From positions 1 through 7,723 of the forward strand of contig JALVMZ010000020.1 in assembly GCA_027032655.1 (NCBI GenBank): a DNA stretch of 7,723 nucleotides, given 5' to 3'. This stretch comes from Desulfobacteraceae bacterium. GTDB lineage: Bacteria > Desulfobacterota > DSM-4660 > Desulfatiglandales > JALVMZ01. The translations under genes and the position numbers were made by a program. The notes under the pieces are model-generated. The model made no database searches, was not told the DNA's origin, and saw only the letters and a program-made list of their open reading frames with translations. Positions 1 through 7,699 of this stretch are shown in pieces (position 1 is the first letter of the stretch; the number at the start of each line of letters is the position of its first letter).

Positions 1-1
1 G

Positions 2-835
2 TTGAACAGTATTGCAGGTACAAACAAAGAGTGGGAAAGGTTTTTGAAGCGAATAGAACGTGAGCGGGGAAAGAAAACAAACTGGTTAGGCATATTGACT
101 AAAGCTGCTGCAATATTGTTATTGCCAGTGCTTGCTCTTGGGCTGTATTTCTACTATGATGCAAGAACACTTGAGAAACGACGTAAAAATGAAAAATTGG
201 TTGTTGTCACACCCAAGGGGCAGAAAAGTAAAGTGATATTGCCCGACAGTACTGTTGTATGGCTGAATGCCAGCACGCAGTTATCCTATTCAAACTTTAA
301 TAAAGAAGGCCCAAGGCATGTCCGGCTGGAAGGAGAGGGATATTTTGAGGTTACAAAAGATGCTGAACATCCTTTTATTGTTTCCACTAAAGATTATGAC
401 GTAAAAGTACTTGGTACTAAATTTAATGTCAGGTCATATGCTGCAGATTTGATCACTGAAACTGCCCTGCAGGAAGGGAAAGTAGTTATTTCGTTCACTG
501 ACGGCAGATTGTATGAACTTATGCCCGGTCAGATGGCAGTAGCAGGGAATACCGGTGACGTAAGAATAGAAACGGCAATAGCAAAAGATGTCATTTGCTG
601 GAAAAATAACATACTTCGTTTTAATAATACGCCTGTGAAGGAAATGGTTCCGATGCTGGAACACTGGTATGGTGTAAGTATTGATGTGAAAAATATGGAT
701 AATGTGGCAGATAAGAGATTTACAATGACTATTAAAACAGAAAGCCTGAAAGAAACTCTTCAGTTGATAAAATATGTAACCCCGATAAAATATTCCGTGA
801 ACGGAGAAAAAGTTGAGCTTAAATTTTTAGATTAA
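2..835 (+). CDS. FecR-family anti-sigma factor (5' partial)
   Basis: Inner-membrane anti-sigma factor that, in this family, holds an ECF sigma factor on its cytoplasmic side and receives a signal from an outer-membrane receptor on its periplasmic side. The visible 277 residues show a basic cytoplasmic stretch (about 9-30), one membrane segment (about 31-51), then the FecR domain (about 66-165). Its landmarks are TPKGQKSKVILPDSTVVWLN at 70-89, RLEGEGYFEV at 108-117 and VKVLGTKFNVRSY at 134-146. A C-terminal DUF4974-like domain follows (about 205-274). The reading frame is open to the window edge and the TTG at its beginning is not a convincing start. Bacteroidota FecR proteins usually carry several dozen more cytoplasmic residues before WERFLKRI, so the true start should lie left of the window. 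The STN-bearing receptor gene directly downstream is the expected signalling partner. The cognate sigma gene is not in view and probably precedes it. Confidence 0.93.
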   Translation: MNSIAGTNKEWERFLKRIERERGKKTNWLGILTKAAAILLLPVLALGLYFYYDARTLEKRRKNEKLVVVTPKGQKSKVILPDSTVVWLNASTQLSYSNFNKEGPRHVRLEGEGYFEVTKDAEHPFIVSTKDYDVKVLGTKFNVRSYAADLITETALQEGKVVISFTDGRLYELMPGQMAVAGNTGDVRIETAIAKDVICWKNNILRFNNTPVKEMVPMLEHWYGVSIDVKNMDNVADKRFTMTIKTESLKETLQLIKYVTPIKYSVNGEKVELKFLD

Positions 836-883
836 ATAAATTAAAGTGCCTATGAGATAAAACCTTTGTTCTATTAAAAAAAA

Positions 884-909
884 CAGGAATATGCGCCAAT
901 ATATCCCTG
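884..909. repeat. Imperfect inverted repeat in the susC leader
   Basis: CAGGAATAT (884-892) pairs with ATATCCCTG (901-909) with one mismatch across an 8-nt loop. A run of eight A's lies just before it (876-883), but only CTTTAAG follows. On the + strand it therefore lacks the T-tract of a normal terminator. It could be a weak RNA hairpin in the leader, a binding site, or chance in AT-rich DNA. Confidence 0.35.
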
Positions 910-923
910 CTTTAAGAATTAAC

Positions 924-941
924 ACCAATTGTCCGATTGGT
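924..941. repeat. Perfect 6-bp inverted repeat, possible operator or leader hairpin
   Basis: ACCAAT (924-929) and ATTGGT (936-941) are exact reverse complements around the 6-nt spacer TGTCCG. A T-G wobble could extend the stem by one pair. The repeat ends 26 bp before the receptor ATG at 968, inside the probable promoter or 5' leader. It could be a protein-binding site or an RNA hairpin. The symmetry is seen directly and any function is inferred. Confidence 0.4.
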
Positions 942-967
942 ATTTTATTAACATTCAATACAAAACT

Positions 968-3900
968 ATGGAAAAAAATGAAAAGTTTTTAAGCAGCAGG
1001 GGGAAATGTTTCCCATCCTGCAAAATTTTAAGGATTATGAAATTAGTATTCATGTTTGTTTTGATTGGAACCCTGCATCTTTCTGCAGGTGTTTATTCAC
1101 AAACAAAAAAGTTGAATCTGGACCTTAAAAATGTTTCCCTGAAACAGGTTCTGGAAGAACTGGAGAAACAAACAGATGTTACGTTTCTCTACAGTGATTC
1201 AAATCTTGATATTAACAAGGCTGTTACTATTGTAGCGCATGACCAGACATTGGAGCAGATACTGGACAGGCTTTTTAGTGATAACTCAGTTAACTATTCA
1301 ATGATAGAGAATCACATTATTATTTCTGTGAAAGAATCTCCACTTACTGCACAACAGCAAACGTTTACTGTTACTGGAAAGGTTACAGACGATAAAGGTG
1401 AACCGTTGGCTGGTGTTAACGTGTACGAGAAGAGTAATCCACAGCATGGTGTCATAACTTCAGCTGATGGTACTTATTCTATTACAGTTGCCAATAAAGA
1501 TGCTACACTGGTTTATTCTTTTATCGGATTTGAAAATCAGGAGCTTCATGTTGCTGGCCGCAGTGTGATTAACGTTACATTAGTTGAAACAATAACCGGC
1601 CTTAATGAGGTTGTGGTAACGGCCCTTAGTATTCCAAAAGAAGCCAAGACGCTGGGTTATGCAGTTGCTAAAGTGGATAATGAAAGGATACTTGCCAGTG
1701 GTACTCCGTTGAATGCAATTCAGTCATTGTATGGTAGTGCAGCAGGTGTTAACGTATCTTCTACTGCTTCGGGACCTACAGGAGGTATGAAGATCAATAT
1801 CCGTAATGCTGTATCTTTTGACTCGCACTCAACCACCAGGCCTCTTATCGTTGTTGATGGTATTCCTATTCACGATGAGAATACAAGTATTGGTTATGGT
1901 GCAACAAGTCGTGACAATGGTACAGGTATTAACGATATCAACCCTGATGATATTGCATCTTTCGAAATACTGAAAGGAGCAAAAGCATCGGTTCTTTATG
2001 GTAGTGAAGGTGCCAATGGTGTAATTCTTATTACAACAAAGAGTGGAAAGAAAAGTAAGGACTTAGGTGTTTCTGCTTCAGTTACTACTTCATGGGACAA
2101 AATGGCATTCTTACCGGAACTTCAAGACCAGTATGGTACAGGTCGTAGTCCAAGTACTGTTGAGACAGATGCTCAGGGGTTTTATCTTGATGAGAATAAT
2201 GAGAGAACTCTTGATTATAGTGGTTCTGCATTTGGGCCTAAATTCGATCCCAATGTTATGCTTAACTGGTGGGATGGTAGTAAAAGACCCTGGGTTGCAA
2301 GAGACGAAAGTGTATATGATAAACTGTACCGTCAGGGACACCAGACAACCACAAATGTTGCTGTTAGTAATGGAAATGATAAGGGGTCTATAAGGTTCTC
2401 ATATACAAATATGCAGTTTACCCCAATAACTCCCGGTGGTAAGTTTGATAAGAACTCATTCAGTTTAAGTGCTAAATATGATCTGAACGAGCATATCTCA
2501 CTTAGTTATTCAGGTAACTACTACTTCACCACAAACCTGAATGCTATCAATGCCAATTCTATGGATGCACAGGGTGCACGTGCCAGTCTTGGAGCATACA
2601 GTGCGGATATCGACGTTGATCTGCTAAGAGAGTATATGGTAACTGAGGATGGTTATAATTATTTTGCCAGTCCAGAGAACCGGCGCCTTGTTTCAAACGG
2701 TAGGATGAGTATTGTAGGATTCTTGTGGGATCAGACACAAAATGAAGCGATCTACAATCGTAATCATAATATTCAGTCTCTTACTTTAAATATTAAACTA
2801 AATAAAGCATTAAGTATCAATATGCTTGGTGGTGTTGATGCAACAGTTGCAAGAGACCAGTACAAAGGTAAGCTTCAGGATCCTTCACTTATTGGTCCGA
2901 ACAGTGGTTCTATGTACATGGATAATACGAAAATTAACAGGAAGTCATACGGACAGGGAATGTTCAATTTCAACTTCGATGTTTCTGACTTTAACTTCTC
3001 AGGTTTTGTAGGAGGTGTTATGAGGCATAATTATTATGAGAACAAAGGTGCCAGTGTGAAAGGTGGTATGGTTATCCCAAACTGGTTCTCATTTAACAAT
3101 CTTCCTTCAGGTCAACAACCTGTTTATCAGAAAGGGAATGGGGAAGATATGTTGTACAGTTTACTGGGTTCATTCCAGCTTTCATGGAAAGATATGGTAT
3201 ATGTTGAACTACAGGGACGTCAGGACTGGTCCTCGATTCTGCCTCCGGATCATAACAGTTATTTCTATCCTGGAGTTAGTGCAACATGGTTGTTAAATGA
3301 AACATTATCACTTCCTATATGGGTACAATTTGCCAAACTGAGAGTTTCAGGTGCCGATGTGGGACGTCCGGGACCCCGTTACTTCAGTAACGTGAATTAT
3401 GGTGTATCTCAGTCAGGATCAGGATATATTCTGATTCCGCCATCCGACCTTCCTCCTATGGATGAAAACGGCGTGCCGAATCTTGAGCCGGAAAGAAAGC
3501 GTGAGTATGAAGTAGGTGCTGAGGCATATTTCTTTAATGGATCAAGAATAGGTTTTGACTTTTCATACTACACTGCACATACTTACAATCAGATCATGAA
3601 AGTAGCTGCACCTCCGGGAATGGGAGTAAACAGCATAAGAATGAATGCAGGTGATGTGGCAAGTTATGGTTGGGAACTGGCACTGAAAACAAAACCAATA
3701 CTTAATAATAATTTCCACTGGGACCTTAATTTTATGTTCTCTCAGGGGAAAACCAGGGTTGAAAAACTTGACGGAGAACTAAAGTCTCTCTCATTATGGG
3801 GAACAAACGGTCTTAATGCCGTTGCTGAAGTTGGTGGAGAATATGGTTTGATCTATCAGCAAAAAGGATGGCAGGACTATATTAATCCTTCTGATGATAA

Positions 3901-4603
3901 TGACCCGAACAACGGAAAACGAATTGTTAAAGGAGACGGAACCATGTATAACTACTCATCAAAGAGTACCAAGATGGTTGGAAAAATTCTTCCTGATGTG
4001 ACCGGAGGTATTTTCAGTTCGTTTGGTTATAAAAACTTGAGGTTTATCTTCAATATCGATTATTCTTTTGGTGCCTTCTTTATATCTGAAACAGAAACAT
4101 ATATGATGGCAGCAGGAGTTCTTAACAACACTTTGAAATACAGGGATAAGGAGCATGGTGGACTTGCATATCACATGGATGCAGGTCAAAAAGTTGCAGG
4201 AGAAGCCCCGGCAGGTGGTGATACATATTATGATGGTGTTATTCTTGACGGTGTCTATCCTGACGGAACACCAAATGACCAGGTTGTTTCAGCCGAGGAT
4301 TATTACTATGCATCGTATTTCTCTAACGGATTCTTCCCCGAGGACAGATTGTTCAAGAGCGATTATGTAGCTTTGCGTAACATGGCTTTGGATTACTCTT
4401 TCCCACATTCAATGATCAACAAGATAAAACTAACAGACCTTACATTGTCTGTGTTTGTAAATAATGTTGCTTATTTGTACAAAGCTGCACCAAACAGTAT
4501 TCCTGAAGCAGTTAACGGAACCGGTTGGGGAAGCAGTTCATACGGGACAACAGCTTTGCCGGCACAGCGTTCAGTAGGTGTATCATTGAAAGTGAACTTT
4601 TAA
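968..4603 (+). CDS. SusC/RagA-family TonB-dependent receptor with STN domain
   Basis: Outer-membrane beta-barrel importer that works with a SusD-type lipoprotein lid and takes energy from TonB. The 1211 residues show, in order: a basic N-terminus and hydrophobic signal segment (about 24-45, MKLVF to VYSQ); an STN domain (about 49-122), the part that contacts FecR in surface signalling; a carboxypeptidase-regulatory-like beta-sandwich (about 133-206); a probable TonB-box region, LNEVVVTALSI (212-222); a plug domain (about 220-360) with PLIVVDGIPI and the DIASFEILKGAKASVLYG signature; then a long barrel ending in the typical terminal phenylalanine (KVNF). I chose ATG 968 because related proteins have a similar basic lead before the signal segment. 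ATG 1037 is the alternative, and the in-frame TTG at 929 is unlikely. The gene is intact and full length for STN-bearing SusC proteins. The SusD gene follows after 18 bp, so the two are surely co-transcribed. The substrate cannot be told from sequence. Confidence 0.96.
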   Translation: MEKNEKFLSSRGKCFPSCKILRIMKLVFMFVLIGTLHLSAGVYSQTKKLNLDLKNVSLKQVLEELEKQTDVTFLYSDSNLDINKAVTIVAHDQTLEQILDRLFSDNSVNYSMIENHIIISVKESPLTAQQQTFTVTGKVTDDKGEPLAGVNVYEKSNPQHGVITSADGTYSITVANKDATLVYSFIGFENQELHVAGRSVINVTLVETITGLNEVVVTALSIPKEAKTLGYAVAKVDNERILASGTPLNAIQSLYGSAAGVNVSSTASGPTGGMKINIRNAVSFDSHSTTRPLIVVDGIPIHDENTSIGYGATSRDNGTGINDINPDDIASFEILKGAKASVLYGSEGANGVILITTKSGKKSKDLGVSASVTTSWDKMAFLPELQDQYGTGRSPSTVETDAQGFYLDENNERTLDYSGSAFGPKFDPNVMLNWWDGSKRPWVARDESVYDKLYRQGHQTTTNVAVSNGNDKGSIRFSYTNMQFTPITPGGKFDKNSFSLSAKYDLNEHISLSYSGNYYFTTNLNAINANSMDAQGARASLGAYSADIDVDLLREYMVTEDGYNYFASPENRRLVSNGRMSIVGFLWDQTQNEAIYNRNHNIQSLTLNIKLNKALSINMLGGVDATVARDQYKGKLQDPSLIGPNSGSMYMDNTKINRKSYGQGMFNFNFDVSDFNFSGFVGGVMRHNYYENKGASVKGGMVIPNWFSFNNLPSGQQPVYQKGNGEDMLYSLLGSFQLSWKDMVYVELQGRQDWSSILPPDHNSYFYPGVSATWLLNETLSLPIWVQFAKLRVSGADVGRPGPRYFSNVNYGVSQSGSGYILIPPSDLPPMDENGVPNLEPERKREYEVGAEAYFFNGSRIGFDFSYYTAHTYNQIMKVAAPPGMGVNSIRMNAGDVASYGWELALKTKPILNNNFHWDLNFMFSQGKTRVEKLDGELKSLSLWGTNGLNAVAEVGGEYGLIYQQKGWQDYINPSDDNDPNNGKRIVKGDGTMYNYSSKSTKMVGKILPDVTGGIFSSFGYKNLRFIFNIDYSFGAFFISETETYMMAAGVLNNTLKYRDKEHGGLAYHMDAGQKVAGEAPAGGDTYYDGVILDGVYPDGTPNDQVVSAEDYYYASYFSNGFFPEDRLFKSDYVALRNMALDYSFPHSMINKIKLTDLTLSVFVNNVAYLYKAAPNSIPEAVNGTGWGSSSYGTTALPAQRSVGVSLKVNF

Positions 4604-4621
4604 TTTTAAAATGCAGATAAT

Positions 4622-6616
4622 ATGAAACATTTATTTATAAAAACAATTCTTATACTCCTGGTCCTGGTTTCAGCAATGTCTTGTCAGGATAAGCTGGAGG
4701 AATTATATCAAAATCCTGACGGATTTTCAAAAGAGCAAGCTGATAAAACAGGAGGAGTTAGTGTTATTGCAGGTTTCTTTACTTCGCAATTGACTCGTGG
4801 TTTCTTCCTTCGTGGTGATTATGGTTCTGTTTACCATCAGATAAGGAGTGGTGACAGGGTTATGGGTACAGGTATCGAACTGTATTATACAACACCATCT
4901 TACGGAGTATCATACACTCTTAAAGATGTAGAGCATGACTGGGGTACAGGAGGTTTTAACCGTACAGTGTTCAATCAAATTAACAGTGGATGGATAAAGC
5001 AGGTGCTTTGGGCACAGCGGGAGTATAATCTTATTTCAGAGGATGACCGTTCAAAACTTGATGTGCTGTTCATGAGGCTTTTGCATGTTTTGAAAGGTTA
5101 CGGATACCAGCGTGCTTGTGACCTGTATGATGTTGTGCCTTACATTGAAACCGGATCAGCCGGTGCACTTGAAGGAGATAAGGCCCTGTGGATTGGACAG
5201 CAAGAGATCTATCCTAAAATCATAAAAGAAGCACAGGAGGTTGCCGATTATCTTGAAACTGTTGAGCTAACTACTCAGGAGGAGACTGCTTTTAAGAATC
5301 AGGATGTTCTGTTTAACGGAGATATCATGATGTGGCGTAAGTATGTTAACTCATTGCTTGTTCGTTATGCTTTGAATGTTAGTGAAGTTATGCCTGACCT
5401 GACAAGTAGTGTTCTTGCCGGACTTAGTGGTAAACCGCTATTTGAAGAGTGGAATGATGATGCCGGTATTGCTGACATACAGATCATTGAGCCGTATAGA
5501 ATTCAGGTTGAATTGGGTATTACCCGTTCATTCCGTGAACGTTCAGATGATTGTCGTGCTCCTAAGAAGTTTATTAATGATGTGATGCACTGTGAGCCTG
5601 TTGATTCTGTTAAGGTTCTTTATGGACAAGAATTGCACTACTTTGCAGGTGACAATTCAGCTGAAGGCCTTGCAAACGGAACTGTTGATCCAAGGCTTGT
5701 TTATATGTTTTCTAAAGATATTCTGGGAAGGTATGTAGGTTCAAGCAATATGTGGGATGACTGGACAGATCCGAACAGCTATTACAGTAAAATATGTCGT
5801 GCATATTACATAAATGATCCTATTATGACCGATCCTTCAGTTACTACATTCACGTATGGTCCAAATGATGAATGGACTATTACTTTGAATGAAGAAGCTA
5901 CCAATGATATGTCGAAACGTGATGCTTTCCTTCTTAATGCTGTTCGCACAAGATTAGGTCAGTATAATGATATTGGCTGGATTGTTGGAACAGACAGAAA
6001 TATGATGTCAGAATACAATGTCCGTCCGCAATTTAACTATACTCTCAGATATCCTACACTTCATGCAGTAGAAACGCAATTAATGCTTGCTGAAGCTGCT
6101 GTGAGAGGATTTGGTACTGTTGGCGGGACTGCCCGTGAACATTATAAGAGAGCTATCGAGATCTCATGTAAGTATTGGTATGACCTGAATTTCAATAATC
6201 AATACACAAAACATACTGTGCCGGGATTTCCAAGTAATATGGATGATGCAAGGATAGAGCGTGATAGGCCGTCAGAGGAATATGATGCAAGTGCTTATGC
6301 AGAGTATGCTGCCGGATTGTTTGATGCTATGTCTCCAAAAGAGAAAGTTCAGGCAATTTATGATCAGTTACACATGCATTACAATTTGATGAACTTTGAA
6401 GTTCCTTTTACTCAAGCTCGCAGGTTGATTAAGTACCTTGGAACATGTCCTTCTACACCGTTGGAAATCTTTACATGGAAAGAGAGAATGACATATCCTC
6501 CCTACATTCAGTCGACTGATCCTGATGCATGGTCTGTCATCAGTGCTCATGATGATCCTGCTATCCCTGTATGGTTAACAGGAAGAACTGAGAAGTGGAA
6601 AAATGTATTAGAGTAA
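4622..6616 (+). CDS. SusD-like surface lipoprotein (SusD-like_2 / RagB type)
   Basis: Substrate-binding lipoprotein expected to sit as a hinged lid on the SusC-like barrel encoded 18 bp upstream. The signal peptide ends in a lipobox, VSAMSC, with the lipidated cysteine at residue 21. The following QDKLEE is acidic in the manner of Bacteroidota surface-export signals. Family landmarks are NPDGFSKEQA (31-40), DLYDVVPYIET (167-177), a conserved block at 228-251 with GD, W, K, NS and R in the expected spacing, and ETQLMLAEAAVRG (484-496). These fit the SusD-like_2 branch better than classical SusD. At 664 residues it is longer than many members, which are often nearer 500-550. No frameshift is visible. 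What is bound is unknown: this branch occurs with glycan and with peptide or other nutrient systems, and no degradative enzyme is encoded nearby to decide. Confidence 0.93.
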   Translation: MKHLFIKTILILLVLVSAMSCQDKLEELYQNPDGFSKEQADKTGGVSVIAGFFTSQLTRGFFLRGDYGSVYHQIRSGDRVMGTGIELYYTTPSYGVSYTLKDVEHDWGTGGFNRTVFNQINSGWIKQVLWAQREYNLISEDDRSKLDVLFMRLLHVLKGYGYQRACDLYDVVPYIETGSAGALEGDKALWIGQQEIYPKIIKEAQEVADYLETVELTTQEETAFKNQDVLFNGDIMMWRKYVNSLLVRYALNVSEVMPDLTSSVLAGLSGKPLFEEWNDDAGIADIQIIEPYRIQVELGITRSFRERSDDCRAPKKFINDVMHCEPVDSVKVLYGQELHYFAGDNSAEGLANGTVDPRLVYMFSKDILGRYVGSSNMWDDWTDPNSYYSKICRAYYINDPIMTDPSVTTFTYGPNDEWTITLNEEATNDMSKRDAFLLNAVRTRLGQYNDIGWIVGTDRNMMSEYNVRPQFNYTLRYPTLHAVETQLMLAEAAVRGFGTVGGTAREHYKRAIEISCKYWYDLNFNNQYTKHTVPGFPSNMDDARIERDRPSEEYDASAYAEYAAGLFDAMSPKEKVQAIYDQLHMHYNLMNFEVPFTQARRLIKYLGTCPSTPLEIFTWKERMTYPPYIQSTDPDAWSVISAHDDPAIPVWLTGRTEKWKNVLE

Positions 6617-6641
6617 TTGTATAAACAGAAAAAATAATACT

Positions 6642-6971
6642 ATGAAAAGAATATTATATTTAGCGGTGTTGCTGATTGCATTTGCAGCCTGTAAAAAGAA
6701 TGATGGTAAGATACACGGTGTTGCTGAAGCCGGGGATGTCGTATCCGGCATAACAGTAAAGCTGTATACCATCGAAACGGACATTTATGCAACGACAACA
6801 ACAGATAATGAAGGAGAATTCTGGTTTGAGGATCTTCCTGCCGGAAATTATTACATTGGTGCTACAACCGAGATAGACGGTGAAACATGGGATACCGGAA
6901 ATACTCCACAGGTAGTGTATGTAAGTGATGAAATAGTGAAAGAAGTTGCTCTGACATTGAAGAAGAAATAG
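6642..6971 (+). CDS. Small lipoprotein with a carboxypeptidase-regulatory/Cna-B-like domain
   Basis: Short lipoprotein of 109 residues. The signal peptide ends in the lipobox IAFAAC with the lipidated cysteine at residue 17, followed by KKND, which would suit outer-membrane and possibly surface placement. The mature part looks like a single transthyretin-like beta-sandwich. GITVKLY (36-42) is followed by TDNEGEFWFEDLPAGNYYI (54-72), the classic turn-and-strand motif of carboxypeptidase-regulatory-like, SpaA and Cna-B domains, and a last strand, EVALTLKKK, closes the protein. No catalytic residues are apparent. It begins 25 bp after the SusD-like gene on the same strand and is followed by a terminator, so it is most likely the last gene of the susCD operon. 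An accessory role in the SusCD complex, in ligand contact or as a structural spacer is inference. I do not recognise a named family. Confidence 0.85.
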   Translation: MKRILYLAVLLIAFAACKKNDGKIHGVAEAGDVVSGITVKLYTIETDIYATTTTDNEGEFWFEDLPAGNYYIGATTEIDGETWDTGNTPQVVYVSDEIVKEVALTLKKK

Positions 6972-6990
6972 TTAGAGTAAAGGTTTAAAT

Positions 6991-7026
6991 AAAAAAAGGT
7001 TGTTCTTCGTGACAACCTTTTTTTTT
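6991..7026. terminator. Bidirectional intrinsic terminator between convergent genes
   Basis: GGTTGT (6998-7003) pairs perfectly with ACAACC (7012-7017) around an 8-nt loop. The stem extends through seven A's (6991-6997) pairing with part of a nine-T run (7018-7026). Read on + it is a GC-containing hairpin with a T-tract ending the susCD-lipoprotein operon. Read on - the seven A's become the T-tract ending the TetR gene, whose stop codon lies 7 bp to the right. It starts 20 bp after the lipoprotein stop. Confidence 0.9.
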
Positions 7027-7032
7027 GTTAGA

Positions 7033-7653
7033 TTACTTTGATATTCCTTTGATAATGATCTTGTAATGTCCCTTTATCAGATTGTCCGGATTTGATTTGT
7101 ACTGATGAAGAACCTTTTTCTTTGTTGTCAGTGTCTGCAGTACACCGAGCATTTGCGACCAGATTATGGCAACCATATCGTGCAGTTCGATGTCATCGCG
7201 GATGGTCTTGTCCTGTTGTCCTTTTTTCAAGGTTTTGTAAAGGATGTCAAGGGCCGGCTCTATCAATAGTTTCTCCTGTATCTCGTGCTTGTACTTTATC
7301 GATTTGTTTTCGAACTTAAGTATCATGGAAAAGTAATGGGGGTGTTTTTCTGCAAATTCAATAAAGGCGTCGGCAATCTTCGAGAGTTGTTCTTTGCCAC
7401 TGTCACTCTTATTGTATGAGCTGTCAAGTTTCTTTGCAAGCTGTTCCACCCCTTTGGCAGCCAGTGCATACAGGATATCCTCTTTGTTTTTGAAATACAG
7501 ATAGATGGTTCCCTTGCTCAGTTCTGCTTTTGCAGCCACATCGTCCATGGTGGCATTTTCCCCTTTTTTACTGAAAAACACCTTCTCGGCTGCCGACAAT
7601 ATCAGTTTCCGGCGTTGCTCTTTTTCCCTCTGCTTTCTTTCGGAAATACCCAT
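7033..7653 (-). CDS. TetR/AcrR-family transcriptional regulator
   Basis: One-component DNA-binding repressor of 206 residues, a usual length for the family. The N-terminal DNA-binding domain (about 13-60) contains the helix-turn-helix at about 34-55. It reads ATMDDVAAKAELSKGTIYLY and continues into the conserved YFKNKEDIL. The remaining helical part (about 65-206) would be the ligand-binding and dimerisation domain, which varies too much to name an effector. The start is the ATG whose complement is at 7651-7653, supported by a promoter element just upstream. The gene converges on the susCD operon and is separated from it by a shared terminator, so it is probably not its regulator. TetR genes usually control themselves and a neighbouring, often divergent, gene such as an efflux system, which here would lie beyond the right edge. 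That target is not visible. Confidence 0.95.
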   Translation of the reverse strand: MGISERKQREKEQRRKLILSAAEKVFFSKKGENATMDDVAAKAELSKGTIYLYFKNKEDILYALAAKGVEQLAKKLDSSYNKSDSGKEQLSKIADAFIEFAEKHPHYFSMILKFENKSIKYKHEIQEKLLIEPALDILYKTLKKGQQDKTIRDDIELHDMVAIIWSQMLGVLQTLTTKKKVLHQYKSNPDNLIKGHYKIIIKGISK

Positions 7654-7667
7654 TTGGAAGTTTTTTA

Positions 7668-7675
7668 CAAAGATA
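7668..7675 (-). promoter_or_regulatory. Probable -7 promoter element of the TetR gene
   Basis: Read on the - strand this is TATCTTTG, an exact match to the Bacteroidota primary-sigma -7 consensus TAnnTTTG. It lies 14 nt upstream of the TetR start codon, which implies a leader of fewer than about ten bases. The -33 region is a T-run (TTTTTT, complement of 7694-7699) rather than a clean TTTG, so the upstream element is weak. Confidence 0.6.
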
Positions 7676-7699
7676 GAATAAACTGACTAAAATAAAAAA

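Larger units (their letters stand above)
836..967 (+). promoter_or_regulatory. Intergenic leader upstream of the susC-like gene
   Basis: This 132-bp AT-rich gap between the anti-sigma gene and the receptor gene holds no gene of its own. AACCTTTG at 861-868 matches the Bacteroidota primary-sigma -7 consensus TAnnTTTG at all but its first base, but I see no convincing TTTG element at the matching -33 distance. An ECF sigma promoter is equally plausible given the FecR neighbour, and its consensus cannot be recognised here. No Shine-Dalgarno-like sequence precedes the ATG at 968, which is usual for this phylum. The region also contains two inverted repeats, listed separately. That it holds the susCD promoter is inferred from gap size and context. 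Confidence 0.45.

Noticed and set aside
2..4. TTG as the true start of the FecR gene.
   Set aside because: The frame is open to the window edge, and the family normally has a longer cytoplasmic N-terminus before the membrane segment. The gene is treated as 5' partial.
884..909. Hairpin after the FecR gene as a true + strand terminator.
   Set aside because: It has a mismatch and no following T-run on +, so it is listed only as an inverted repeat.
929..967. TTG at 929 as the start of the SusC-like receptor.
   Set aside because: The 13 extra residues overlap the inverted repeat in the leader and do not resemble the usual N-terminus. ATG at 968 gives a typical basic lead and signal segment.
3959..4189. 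Open frame of 76 codons on the - strand inside the receptor gene, together with the other short open frames at 434-664, 2067-2393, 2111-2341, 2826-3011, 3063-3296, 4155-4370, 6368-6550 and 7092-7319.
   Set aside because: All lie wholly inside well-supported genes in another frame. Their translations show no recognisable domain or signal peptide, so they are read as chance open frames.
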